Source of the DNA: Nitratireductor aquimarinus
GTDB lineage: Bacteria > Pseudomonadota > Alphaproteobacteria > Rhizobiales > Rhizobiaceae
DNA length: 64,000 nt
Reading direction: 5' to 3'
NCBI RefSeq assembly: GCF_017255295.1
Contig: NZ_JAFKDE010000002.1
Span: 558,001 to 622,000, forward strand
A model generated the notes under the pieces. It was not told the DNA's origin. It made no database searches and saw only the letters and a list, made by a program, of their open reading frames with translations. This document shows positions 26,873-34,906 of the stretch, in pieces. A program made the translations under genes and the position numbers. How positions within the stretch are numbered: the first letter of the stretch is position 1; each line of letters begins with the position of its first letter.

Positions 26873-27409
26873 CTATTCGGGGCGGCCGAGGGGCTGACCG
26901 GAAGGTGGCGCTGCGGATGGAGGTGCTGCGGCAGGCCCGTTGTCTGCTTTCGTCCCGGCACGCCGTTTTGCCTTGTGCCGGCGCTCTGGCGCAGCGGGCG
27001 TGGCCTGTTCCGTCTTTCGAGGTGCGGAAGCAGCGCGCGGGGCTGCCGGGCCGGTCTCGCCGCCGCGGATCACCCTTGGCAACTGGCGCGGTCTCTGCGG
27101 AATGGAAGACGTGGTTTCGCCTGTCGCCGGCCCAAGCGAATGCGCGGGCGCGCCGATGTCGACCATGGAAGGGGAGAGGTGGTGAGGCGCTATCTCCGGC
27201 ATGGCGCTCAGGGCAGGGCCGGGATAGGAGAGCGGTGGCGTATCCGGTGCGGGCTGCCGTTCTTCCAGCGCAAGCTCCTTGAGCGCGATGGTCGAATGCT
27301 GGTGCAGATGATCTTCGGATTTCAGCTCAAGAAGGGATGAAGCGCGAACGTCGCCAGCCGCGACAAGCAGCATGGTGACAAGCAGTGGCTTCACGAGCCC
27401 TGATCGCAT
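26873..27409 (-). CDS. Exported proline/alanine-rich protein, unknown function
   Basis: 178-residue protein with a signal peptide (MRSGLVKPLLVTMLLVAAGDVRA) and a low-complexity mature part rich in Pro, Ala, Ser and basic residues (KTEQATPAAPERRHKAKRR). A good GGGAGAAG site precedes ATG 27409. The mature sequence looks disordered and periplasmic. I do not recognise a family. It diverges from the tsaC gene. Confidence 0.6.
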   Translation of the reverse strand: MRSGLVKPLLVTMLLVAAGDVRASSLLELKSEDHLHQHSTIALKELALEERQPAPDTPPLSYPGPALSAMPEIAPHHLSPSMVDIGAPAHSLGPATGETTSSIPQRPRQLPRVIRGGETGPAAPRAASAPRKTEQATPAAPERRHKAKRRAGTKADNGPAAAPPSAAPPSGQPLGRPE

Positions 27410-27555
27410 TCTTCTCCCCCAGTCATTGGCGGTTTATGGCGCGCATTTCATTTCGCCTGACCACTCAAACGCGAAATCCCTTAAGATTCAGCAAACTCGC
27501 TTGCCGGCGAACTTGCCCGCCATGGGCAGGCGCGATACTCAGCAGAGGGATTTTT

Positions 27556-28527
27556 ATGAGGATCTGGTGCTTGGCTGATATCCTGCCGGAGAGTGAAGCC
27601 CTGTCGCGGGCTGTCGAATTTTTGCGTGAGGGAGCGGCCATCGCCATCCCCACGGAAACGGTTTACGGGCTGGCCGCCGACGCCACCAATGGCGAGGCGG
27701 TGGCGCGCATCTATGAAACCAAGGGGCGCCCGCAGTTCAATCCGCTGATCGCCCATGTGGCGGACATCGCGATGGCCGAACGTATCGCCAATTTTAATCC
27801 GCTTGCGCGCAGGCTGGCCGATGCGTTCTGGCCGGGGCCGCTGACACTGGTTCTGCCGCACCGCGTGGGATCGGGCATTCATCCACTGGTGACAGCGGGG
27901 CTCGACACGATTGCGCTGCGCTGCCCCAGAGGGTTCGGCGCGCGCGTGATTGCGGCGCTGGACCGGCCTGTCGCAGCTCCCAGCGCCAACACATCCGGGC
28001 GCATCAGCGGCACCACGGCGCAGGCCGTTGCGGCCGATCTGGGCGCGCGCATTCCGCTGATCGTGGATGGCGGGCCGACCCCGGTGGGGCTTGAATCCAC
28101 CATTGTGAAGGTTTCGGACGACGGGATTGCGCTGTTGCGGCCGGGCGGCATCGCGGCAGAAGAGATCGAACGCGTTGCCGGTCTTCCGCTCGCGCGCGGG
28201 GCAAAGGGCGTACAGGCTCCGGGGATGCTCGCATCGCATTATGCGCCGAGCGCCCATATGCGGCTCAACGTGACACAAGTGAAGCCGGGTGAGGCGCTTT
28301 TGGCCTTCGGTCCCCGGCGTGTGGGGGGCGCGGAAAAGGCGGTTGCGCTGCGCAATCTCTCCGAAAGTGGAGATCTGCGGGAAGCCGCGGCCAATCTTTT
28401 CTCCCATCTTCTCGCGCTGGACAGTTCGGGCGCTGCCACAATCGCTGTGGAGCCGGTGCCCCTTGAAGGGCTGGGCGAAGCCATCAATGATCGCCTGGCG
28501 CGCGCAGCCGCGCCCCGTGACAGCTAA
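27556..28527 (+). CDS. tsaC: L-threonylcarbamoyladenylate synthase (Sua5 type)
   Basis: 323-residue enzyme forming threonylcarbamoyl-AMP for the t6A37 modification of ANN-decoding tRNAs. The YrdC domain shows IPTETVYGLAAD (31-42), KGRPQFNPLIAH (56-67) and APSANTSGRISG. The SHYAPSAHM linker near 228 and a C-terminal Sua5 domain (about 240-320) make it the long Sua5 form. ATG 27556 is chosen from AGAGGG upstream and from the position of the conserved core; the open frame extends 57 codons further without a plausible start. It precedes the FAD dehydrogenase gene by 36 bp. Confidence 0.94.
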   Translation: MRIWCLADILPESEALSRAVEFLREGAAIAIPTETVYGLAADATNGEAVARIYETKGRPQFNPLIAHVADIAMAERIANFNPLARRLADAFWPGPLTLVLPHRVGSGIHPLVTAGLDTIALRCPRGFGARVIAALDRPVAAPSANTSGRISGTTAQAVAADLGARIPLIVDGGPTPVGLESTIVKVSDDGIALLRPGGIAAEEIERVAGLPLARGAKGVQAPGMLASHYAPSAHMRLNVTQVKPGEALLAFGPRRVGGAEKAVALRNLSESGDLREAAANLFSHLLALDSSGAATIAVEPVPLEGLGEAINDRLARAAAPRDS

Positions 28528-28563
28528 TTTGAGACAGCCAATTCCTGAGGAACCCATCCATCC

Positions 28564-29979
28564 ATGACCATCGATGCCGCACTGCTCGCCCGCTTTTCAG
28601 AAATCGTCGGTGAGCGCCATGCGCTGACCGCCCCGGACGAGATCGCGCCCTATGAGGAGGAGCCGCGCGGCCTTTTCGGAGGCAAGACGCCGCTTGTGCT
28701 GCGCCCGGGTTCTGTGAACGAGGTGAGCGCGATTCTGCGGCTGGCCAGCGAAACCGGCACGGCGGTGGTGCCGCAGGGCGGCAATACGGGCCTTGTGGGC
28801 GGCCAGATGCCCGATGGCGATGGCAATGAGATCGTTCTCTCGCTTTCGCGTCTCAATCAGATCCGCGAGATCGATTTGCAGTCCAACACGGCCACCGTGG
28901 AGGCAGGCGTGGTTCTGCAGGTGCTGCAGGAAGAAGTGGCGGAGAAGGATCGCCTGTTTCCCCTGTCGCTCGGCTCGCAGGGCTCCTGCCAGATCGGCGG
29001 CAATCTCTCGTCCAATGCAGGCGGTGTGGGCGCGCTCGCCTATGGCACGGCGCGCGACCTCTGCCTCGGCGTGGAAGTGGTGCTGCCGAGCGGCGAGGTG
29101 TTCGATGATCTGCGCAAGCTCAAGAAGGACAACACCGGCTACGATCTGAAAGACCTGTTTGTCGGCGGGGAGGGCACGCTCGGCGTTATCACTGCGGCGG
29201 TGGTGAAGCTCTTCCCCATGCCCAAGGGGCGGGAACTGGCCTGGGCGGCGCTGCCTTCGCCAGCCGATGCGCTGCGCTTTTTCGAGATGGCCAATGACCG
29301 CGCCGGCAACGGGCTCACGGCATTCGAACTCATCGAGCGCACGCCGCTGGCGTTCACGCTGGCGCATGTGCCCGGCGCTGTCGATCCGCTGGAAGAGGCG
29401 CATCCCTGGTATGTGATGATCGAGATTTCGTCCGGCCGCTCCGCCGACGACGCCAAGGAACTGATGGAAGAGATCCTGACCGTCGCCTTCGAGGAAGGGC
29501 TGGTGGTCGACGCGGCCATTGCCCAGAACGAAGGGCAGGCCAATGCTTTCCGCCATCTGCGTGAGTCCATGTCGGAGGCGCAGAAGCCCGAGGGTGGTTC
29601 GATCAAGCACGACATTTCGGTGCCGGTCTCGGACATTCCCGCATTCATCGAGCGGGCAGGGCCTGCCGCACAGAAGGTCGCACCGGGCTGCCGCGTGGTG
29701 TGTTTCGGCCATATGGGCGACGGCAATCTGCACTACAACATTTCGCAGCCGGAAGGCGGCGACAAGCAGGCCTATCTGGCGCTCTACCGCGAGATGAACG
29801 ACGCCATCCACGCCATTGTACGCGATCTGAACGGTTCCTTCTCGGCAGAGCATGGCATCGGGCGCATGAAGCGCGACGAACTCGTCGCCACGCAGCCGGC
29901 CATCGCCACGGAGCTGATGCGCCGGGTGAAGGCAGCATTCGACCCGGCTGGCATCATGAACCCGCACAAGGTGATCTAG
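28564..29979 (+). CDS. FAD-linked 2-hydroxyacid dehydrogenase (GlcD/D2HGDH-like)
   Basis: 471-residue flavoprotein of the FAD-binding PCMH/VAO class. The FAD-binding elements are PQGGNTGLVGGQMPDG (about 72-87) and SLGSQGSCQIGGNLSSNAGG. The C-terminal domain contains HMGDGNLHYNI and AEHGIGRMKRDEL, conserved in D-2-hydroxyglutarate and D-lactate dehydrogenases. It oxidises a D-2-hydroxyacid and passes electrons to a quinone or carrier; the exact substrate is not decided. Tight spacing behind tsaC suggests one transcript, an arrangement common in rhizobia. Confidence 0.88.
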   Translation: MTIDAALLARFSEIVGERHALTAPDEIAPYEEEPRGLFGGKTPLVLRPGSVNEVSAILRLASETGTAVVPQGGNTGLVGGQMPDGDGNEIVLSLSRLNQIREIDLQSNTATVEAGVVLQVLQEEVAEKDRLFPLSLGSQGSCQIGGNLSSNAGGVGALAYGTARDLCLGVEVVLPSGEVFDDLRKLKKDNTGYDLKDLFVGGEGTLGVITAAVVKLFPMPKGRELAWAALPSPADALRFFEMANDRAGNGLTAFELIERTPLAFTLAHVPGAVDPLEEAHPWYVMIEISSGRSADDAKELMEEILTVAFEEGLVVDAAIAQNEGQANAFRHLRESMSEAQKPEGGSIKHDISVPVSDIPAFIERAGPAAQKVAPGCRVVCFGHMGDGNLHYNISQPEGGDKQAYLALYREMNDAIHAIVRDLNGSFSAEHGIGRMKRDELVATQPAIATELMRRVKAAFDPAGIMNPHKVI

Positions 29980-30018
29980 GGGGCGGGTAGACGAGAGCGG
30001 CCTGAGGGGCAGGCGCGG

Positions 30019-30423
30019 CTATCTGGCGGGTATTGCGGCAAGCATGCCTTCAAGGCCGCTTTCCTTCAGGGCGCTGGCGAGTGCGGTTTCGTAATCGGCC
30101 CGGGCCTCTTCGAGCCGCGCCTCACCCTTTTCGGTGATGACGGAGAAGACGCCACGCTTGTCGTCTGCGCAGACGTCGCGAACCGTCAGGCCGGACCGCT
30201 CCATGCGCTCCACCATGCGCGAAATCGAACTCTGATTCAGCTGAAGATGGGTCGCCAGATCCTGCATGCGCAGTTCGCGATCCGGAGCCTTCGCCAGCGC
30301 CTGAAGCGCGCGGTATTCGGAAAGGCCAATGCCGTGCTCGCTGGTCAGCATGCGGGCGATATCGCTTTCCACAGTGCTGACGGTGTGGACCAGGCGGAGC
30401 CAGGCATCGCTTGAACTGGGCAT
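30019..30423 (-). CDS. MarR family transcriptional regulator
   Basis: 134-residue winged-helix regulator. Helices RALQALAKAPDRELRMQDLATHLQLNQSSISRMVERMERSGLTVR (about 50-94, shown here as a described region) contain the recognition helix NQSSISRMVERM, followed by the wing with CADDKRGVFSVITEKG. ATG 30423 has AGGAGA upstream. It lies downstream of two SMR transporter genes on the same strand, and the same 16-bp motif occurs at its own promoter and at the SMR promoter. It is very likely the repressor of both. Confidence 0.9.
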   Translation of the reverse strand: MPSSSDAWLRLVHTVSTVESDIARMLTSEHGIGLSEYRALQALAKAPDRELRMQDLATHLQLNQSSISRMVERMERSGLTVRDVCADDKRGVFSVITEKGEARLEEARADYETALASALKESGLEGMLAAIPAR

Positions 30424-30462
30424 GGCTTGGTCTCCTGCGGGCGGTTTTCTGACGGTGAAGCA

Positions 30463-30491
30463 GATGTATGCGCATGCAAAATCCGTTTCAA
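30463..30491 (-). promoter_or_regulatory. marR promoter with operator copy
   Basis: On the minus strand TTGAAA (plus 30486-30491), 17 bp, and TACATC (plus 30463-30468) form a candidate promoter. The motif TTGCATGCGCATACAT (plus 30464-30479) covers its spacer and -10, so a bound repressor would block it. It differs from the copy at 31489-31504 by one base. Confidence 0.6.
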
Positions 30492-30592
30492 GCCGCTCTC
30501 CCGTCGATATGCGCTTCCCTTGGCTTTGGCGGGGCGTTTCGGGAAGCGAAGCGCCCGCGGCGGAGCGCGCCGCGGGGCTTTCGGACCGATGA

Positions 30593-30976
30593 TCAGCCTG
30601 CGGCGGTCTGTTCGCCGGCAAATCTGGGACTGTCAGCGAGCTTGAGCCAGACCACGCCGCCGATGATGACGGCGAGCCAGCCGATCTGGCCGATCGTGAG
30701 CGGCTGGTCGAGAAGCAGGCTGCCGAAGGTTGCCGCGCCGACCGCGCCAATGCCGGCCCAAACCGCATAGCCGATGCCGACATCAATGGTCTTGAGAGCC
30801 GCGCTCAGAAAATAGAGCGTCAGCAGGAAGAAGATGATGGCAGCGATCGACCAGGACGGGACCGTGAAGGCCTGACTGCCGCCGACGCTGAGGGCGTAGC
30901 CGATCTCGAATGCGCCGGCCAGCAGCAGCCTGATCCAGGCGCGGGCGTTGCCCGTGGTTTTGGTGTGGGTGGTCAT
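30593..30976 (-). CDS. Small multidrug resistance family transporter, second of a pair
   Basis: 127-residue four-helix SMR-type exporter. The essential membrane Glu is Glu24 in helix 1 (AGAFEIGYALSVGG), and GIGYAVWAGIGAVGAATFG forms the conserved helix 3 region. The N-terminus is about 15 residues longer than in EmrE and is polar. Start ATG 30976 is preceded by AAGGAAA. Paired SMR genes usually encode heterodimers with opposite topology; the partner is 77 bp upstream. Substrates such as quaternary ammonium compounds or guanidinium are possible, not shown. Confidence 0.88.
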   Translation of the reverse strand: MTTHTKTTGNARAWIRLLLAGAFEIGYALSVGGSQAFTVPSWSIAAIIFFLLTLYFLSAALKTIDVGIGYAVWAGIGAVGAATFGSLLLDQPLTIGQIGWLAVIIGGVVWLKLADSPRFAGEQTAAG

Positions 30977-31052
30977 GGGGAGTTTCCTTGAGGTGATTGG
31001 CGGGACGGCAAGCGCGCCAATCCGCCGGGTGAGGGGAGGGCTCTCCGTTGCA

Positions 31053-31373
31053 CTATGCCGCGCCGGTGAGGCGCAGGCCGACAACGCCGCCAATGACGAG
31101 GAGAATGCCAAAACCCTTCTTCCAGTCGAGCCGCTGGTTGAAGAAGAGTGCGCCGATCACGACGATGCCGACGCCGGCGACCGAGGTCCAGATCGCGTAT
31201 CCCACGCCCACGTCGAAAGTGAGCAGGGCGAGGCCCAGGAAGAAGGTGGCGATGGCACCACTGATGAGCGTGGCGGCGGTCCAGAATGGCTGGGTGAAGC
31301 CCTGGGCCCTGCCAGCCGATATGGCGACGGCGACTTCAAAGATGACGGCGATGCCGAGATATAACCAGTGCAT
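31053..31373 (-). CDS. Small multidrug resistance family transporter, first of a pair
   Basis: 106-residue four-helix SMR-type exporter with Glu13 in helix 1 (GIAVIFEVAVAISAGRAQGF) and GVGYAIWTSVAGVGIVVIGALFF in helix 3. Length is typical. ATG 31373 follows AAAGGAA. It is the first gene of the SMR-SMR-MarR cluster, with a promoter flanked by two operator-like motifs 116-176 bp upstream. The helix 1 sequence around Glu differs from both the EmrE (AEVIG) and SugE/Gdx (LEVVW) signatures, so the substrate class is open. Confidence 0.88.
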   Translation of the reverse strand: MHWLYLGIAVIFEVAVAISAGRAQGFTQPFWTAATLISGAIATFFLGLALLTFDVGVGYAIWTSVAGVGIVVIGALFFNQRLDWKKGFGILLVIGGVVGLRLTGAA

Positions 31374-31488
31374 GAGGGGATTCCTTTCGAATTGAGCGGT
31401 TCGGGGCTTGGTGGCGATGCGTGGAGTGGCTGCTTCTCGCAGTCGTGATTCCAGTTCAGGCAGGGCCGGGTGGTTGGTTTCCATCTGG

Positions 31489-31549
31489 TTGCATGTGCAT
31501 ACATATTGATTTGCACAGATGGTGTCAATTTATTTGCTTGCGCATGCAA
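31489..31549 (-). promoter_or_regulatory. SMR operon promoter with two MarR operator motifs
   Basis: On the minus strand TTGACA (plus 31523-31528), a 17-bp spacer and TATGTA (plus 31500-31505) form the promoter. TTGCATGTGCATACAT (31489-31504) overlaps the -10. TTGCTTGCGCATGCAA (31534-31549) lies just upstream of the -35. The two sites are centred 45 bp apart, close to four helical turns, and match the motif at the marR promoter. Confidence 0.7.
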
Positions 31550-31590
31550 TTAAATAGTGAGCACGCAGGCTTTCTGACGCAGCGTGAGGG

Positions 31591-31620
31591 CTCTGGCGGG
31601 CTCTGGCGGGCACTTGCGGG
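31591..31620 (+). repeat. Short 10-bp tandem repeat
   Basis: CTCTGGCGGG occurs twice in perfect tandem (31591-31610), and a third unit (31611-31620) matches at 8 of 10 positions. It lies in intergenic DNA and no function is apparent. Confidence 0.6.
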
Positions 31621-31826
31621 TGCCGAAACCCAATGCGCCACCCCTTGTCTTTCGGGCCTTTGGGCAATGCCGTTTACGTTCCGGTGACGGGACTTTCCAG
31701 ACTGTTACACCCGGTTGGAAATCGCTAACCAATTGTAAGGTCAGCAAAATTTAACTGACTTTCTAAGCCTGCCGGTAACGGGCCATCGCTAGAGTGCATC
31801 CCATAACGAGGTCGAAAACGACCCGG

Positions 31827-31852
31827 TGAGAGAACCGGAAAACCGGCTCTCA
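31827..31852 (+). promoter_or_regulatory. Hairpin in the leader of the DUF6101 gene
   Basis: TGAGAG pairs with CTCTCA and an inner CCGG with CCGG around an AAAA loop, with an AA bulge on the 5' side. It ends immediately before AGGAGTGACAGGAAGG, which contains the ribosome binding site, so it may influence translation or RNA stability. Confidence 0.4.
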
Positions 31853-31874
31853 GGAGTGACAGGAAGGCAAAGAC

Positions 31875-32438
31875 ATGAACGGTGGGCTTAAGCCAGTCTG
31901 GGCGGGCCGCGCGATGCGGCTCGACCCTTTTCATCTGCCGCAGGCGGTGAGCTATGCGTCGCATGATGCATTCGGTGAGGTGTCCTTCACCATCAATCAG
32001 CGTGGTGTGCGGATGCGGCGTCTGCTCAGCCAGAGCGGCCTGCCGGTGACCTTTGCGCTGCCGCCGCGCGCATTTCGTGGCGTGGCTGCCCGCGCCATGG
32101 AAGATGATTTCGGTGACGTGACCGTCACGCTCGAACTGCACCATTCCGATCCGATGCTGTGCGTGCCGCTTCTGGTGGCGGACGATCTGGACGATGTGGC
32201 CGCTGACTGGCGCGCCTGGTCCGAAGCGCTTGGCCTGCCCATGCTCATGATCGAGGATGATGGTCTTGCCCATGCGCTTGAAGAGAGCATTGGCGAAGTG
32301 AAGGCCGCGCCGCCGCAGGAGCGCCGTCAGGGCCGCCCGGTGCGTGCGCGCCGCCCGCGCTTTCTCGCCCGCCGCAAATGCGGAAGCCTCGGTGTGCGCG
32401 TGGTTGTCGGGGGCGACGAGATCATCGCCCGCGACTGA
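31875..32438 (+). CDS. DUF6101 family protein
   Basis: 187-residue protein of a family I know mainly from Hyphomicrobiales. It opens with MRLDPFHLPQAVSY, has a central beta-rich part with RGVRMRRLL and FRGVAARAMED, and ends in a very basic segment (RRQGRPVRARRPRFLARRK) followed by VRVVVGGDEIIARD. The basic tail could contact nucleic acid or membrane phosphates, but no function is known. It is the only plus-strand gene between the SMR cluster and the minus-strand ubiA. Confidence 0.85.
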   Translation: MNGGLKPVWAGRAMRLDPFHLPQAVSYASHDAFGEVSFTINQRGVRMRRLLSQSGLPVTFALPPRAFRGVAARAMEDDFGDVTVTLELHHSDPMLCVPLLVADDLDDVAADWRAWSEALGLPMLMIEDDGLAHALEESIGEVKAAPPQERRQGRPVRARRPRFLARRKCGSLGVRVVVGGDEIIARD

Positions 32439-32473
32439 ACCGCAGCCTTAGAAAACAGTCTTGGAAAGTTGCC

Positions 32474-33457
32474 TTAGAACTGTGGGCTGATGACGGCCCA
32501 CAGGCTGCCGCCGATAAGGCCCAGGAAAATCAGCCAGCCAACCACATTGTTGGAACGGAAAAGCGCCAGGCACTGGTCCGGATTGTCGATGTCGATGACC
32601 CGGATCTGACGCGCCATATGCGCGCCGGCGGCGATCAGACCGGCGAGTGCTGGCATCGGCACTTCAGCGAGCGCAAAGGCGACGGCGAAGAACAGAAGCG
32701 CGCCGCCATAAAGCGCGATCAGCCATTGACGGGTCCTGTCGCCAAACAGGCGCGCGGTTGAACGCACGCCAACAATGGCGTCGTCTTCCTTGTCCTGATG
32801 CGCATAGATTGTGTCATAGCCGATCACCCAGAGGATGGAGCCGAAATAGAGCAGCACGGGCGCAAGCGTGAGGCTTTCGAAATCGGCTGCCCAGCCCATC
32901 AGCGCACCCCAGGAAAAGGCAAGTCCCAGAAAGAGTTGCGGCCAGTCCGTGAATCTCTTTGCGAAGGGATAGATCGCCACGACCGCAAGCGAGGCAAAGC
33001 CCAGTGCGATGGCGAAGATGTTGAACTGGACAAGCACCAGAAGACCGACAAGCGCCTGCGCGATGAGGAAGGCCCAGGCCTGTTTGCGCGAGACCTGACC
33101 GGAAGGCAGGGGGCGCGAACGGGTGCGCTCGACCGCATCATCAATGCGCTGGTCAACGATGTCGTTATAGGTGCAGCCCGCGCCACGCATGGCGATCGCG
33201 CCGATGAGGAAAAGCCCCAGGTGCCAGAGCGAAGGCAGCACGTCTTCCAGAGGCGCGCCGGGCCGTGCATAGGCGGCTGCGGCCAGCGCGGCGGACCACC
33301 AGCAGGGCCACAGAAGCAGCTGCCAGCCAATGGGGCGATCCCAGCGGGCAAGCTGCGCATAGGGCCACATGGCCTGCGGCATGACACGATAGACCCAGTG
33401 TCCGGAGGGGGCATCCGAGACGCGGCCCTGACCCTGACGGGACTGGATCTTTTCCAT
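32474..33457 (-). CDS. ubiA: 4-hydroxybenzoate polyprenyltransferase
   Basis: 327-residue membrane prenyltransferase that attaches the polyprenyl chain to 4-hydroxybenzoate in ubiquinone synthesis. The first aspartate motif is GAGCTYNDIVDQRID (Asn98, Asp99, Asp102, Asp106), and the second is GYDTIYAHQDKEDD (about 217-230). Seven to nine hydrophobic helices are visible. AAGGA precedes the start. It uses the chain made by the polyprenyl synthase at 18.9 kb. It diverges from purD. Confidence 0.95.
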   Translation of the reverse strand: MEKIQSRQGQGRVSDAPSGHWVYRVMPQAMWPYAQLARWDRPIGWQLLLWPCWWSAALAAAAYARPGAPLEDVLPSLWHLGLFLIGAIAMRGAGCTYNDIVDQRIDDAVERTRSRPLPSGQVSRKQAWAFLIAQALVGLLVLVQFNIFAIALGFASLAVVAIYPFAKRFTDWPQLFLGLAFSWGALMGWAADFESLTLAPVLLYFGSILWVIGYDTIYAHQDKEDDAIVGVRSTARLFGDRTRQWLIALYGGALLFFAVAFALAEVPMPALAGLIAAGAHMARQIRVIDIDNPDQCLALFRSNNVVGWLIFLGLIGGSLWAVISPQF

Positions 33458-33615
33458 GACGCATTTTCCTTCTTGTTGTCTCCTTCAGGAGGGAGTGGCA
33501 AGGCCTGATGCGCGCGTCAAGCGTTTCTGTCGTGGGAAGTTGGCATCTGCGCCTTGATTTTCGCTGCAAAGAGCCATAGCCCGAAGCGACAATTGAACAA
33601 GTGGGGATGCGTGGC

Positions 33616-34890
33616 ATGAATGTTCTCTTGATCGGATCCGGCGGCCGTGAGCACGCGCTCGCCTGGAAACTTGCGGCCTCCCCGGTTTTGACAAAGCTCT
33701 ACGCAGCACCCGGCAATCCCGGCATGACACGGGATGCCGAATGCGTTGCGCTTGACGTGTCGGACCATGACGCCGTCGTTGCGTTCTGCCGTGAAAAGGG
33801 CGTCGACCTCGTGGTGGTCGGCCCGGAAGCGCCGCTGGTGGCGGGGCTTGCCGATGCGTTGAACGCTGCGGACATTCGCGTGTTTGGCCCGAGCGCCGCC
33901 GCTGCCCGGCTTGAAGGCTCCAAGAGCTTCACCAAGGAACTGTGCGACCGCTACGGCATTCCCACCGCCGCCTATGGCCGCTTCGAGAATGCGCTGGCCG
34001 CGCGCGCCTATGTGCGCGAGCAGGGCGCGCCCATCGTCATCAAGGCCGACGGGCTTGCCGCCGGCAAGGGCGTGACCGTCGCGATGACGGAAGACGAGGC
34101 GATTGCAGCAATCGACGAGTGTTTCGACGGCAGCTTCGGCGAGGCGGGCGCTTCGGTCGTGGTGGAGGAATTTCTGGAAGGCGAAGAGGCGAGCTTCTTC
34201 TGCCTGTGCGATGGCGCTGCGGCGCTGCCCTTCGGCACGGCGCAGGACCACAAGCGCGTGGGCGATGGCGACACCGGCCCGAACACCGGCGGCATGGGCG
34301 CCTATTCGCCGGCTCCGGTGCTGGACGAAGCCATTCTGGCGCGCACCATGGCCGAAATCATCGAGCCGACGCTCAAGGGCATGGCGGAGATGGGCGCGCC
34401 CTTCACCGGGGTTCTCTATGCGGGCCTGATGCTGACCAAGGACGGCCCCAAGCTCATCGAATACAATGTGCGTTTCGGCGATCCGGAATGCCAGGTGCTG
34501 ATGATGCGCCTCAAGGAAGACCTTCTGGCGCTGATCAACGCGGCGGTGGACGGCCAGCTCGCGCATGTCTCTGCCCGCTGGCGCGACGAGGCAGCGCTTA
34601 CCGTGGTGCTGGCGGCCAATGGGTATCCGGCAAGTCCGGAAAAAGGCACGGCGATCCGTGGGCTGGAAGCAGCGGCTGCGGACGAGAATGTCGAAATCTT
34701 CCACGCCGGCACGGCGCTGAAGGACGGTGTTCTGGTGGCCAATGGCGGCCGCGTTCTCAATGTCACGGCGCTTGGCGCTTCAGTCACGGAAGCGCAGCAG
34801 AACGCCTATCGCGCAGTGGACCTGATCGACTGGCCGGAAGGTTTTTGCCGCCGCGACATCGGCTGGCGCGCCGTGGAGCGCGAAGGCTGA
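33616..34890 (+). CDS. purD: Phosphoribosylamine-glycine ligase
   Basis: 424-residue ATP-grasp enzyme of de novo purine synthesis joining glycine to phosphoribosylamine. It shows [18 protein letters not shown] at the start, the ATP-grasp segments [12 protein letters not shown] and [14 protein letters not shown], then [17 protein letters not shown], and the metal-binding [14 protein letters not shown] 33616 gives the standard N-terminus; upstream GTG 33601 and ATG 33607 are possible but add only five or three residues. Its stop codon lies inside a 22-bp palindrome shared with the convergent permease gene. Confidence 0.96.
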   Translation: MNVLLIGSGGREHALAWKLAASPVLTKLYAAPGNPGMTRDAECVALDVSDHDAVVAFCREKGVDLVVVGPEAPLVAGLADALNAADIRVFGPSAAAARLEGSKSFTKELCDRYGIPTAAYGRFENALAARAYVREQGAPIVIKADGLAAGKGVTVAMTEDEAIAAIDECFDGSFGEAGASVVVEEFLEGEEASFFCLCDGAAALPFGTAQDHKRVGDGDTGPNTGGMGAYSPAPVLDEAILARTMAEIIEPTLKGMAEMGAPFTGVLYAGLMLTKDGPKLIEYNVRFGDPECQVLMMRLKEDLLALINAAVDGQLAHVSARWRDEAALTVVLAANGYPASPEKGTAIRGLEAAAADENVEIFHAGTALKDGVLVANGGRVLNVTALGASVTEAQQNAYRAVDLIDWPEGFCRRDIGWRAVEREG

Positions 34891-34906
34891 GGCGCGCGCC
34901 TCAGCC
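34885..34906. terminator. 22-bp palindrome carrying both convergent stop codons
   Basis: The left half GGCTGAGGCGC (34885-34895) and right half GCGCCTCAGCC (34896-34906) form a perfect palindrome. The purD TGA is at 34888-34890, and the permease TGA (minus strand) is at 34901-34903. Only weak pyrimidine tracts follow, so it may act as a bidirectional RNA-stabilising or termination hairpin. Confidence 0.5.

Larger units (their letters stand above)
31374..31874. other. Intergenic region with SMR promoter and DUF6101 leader
   Basis: This 501-base gap holds the SMR promoter and two operator motifs (31489-31549), a 10-bp tandem repeat (31591-31620), an AT-rich stretch near 31700-31760 that may carry the DUF6101 promoter, and a hairpin in the DUF6101 leader (31827-31852). 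No ORF or RNA gene is supported. I looked for a guanidine riboswitch before the SMR genes and did not find one. Confidence 0.6.

Noticed and set aside
31374-31499. Possible guanidine riboswitch in the SMR leader
   Set aside because: SMR genes are often preceded by ykkC-type riboswitches, but I found no paired ACGR-loop hairpins or ykkC-like core here; the MarR operators explain regulation better.
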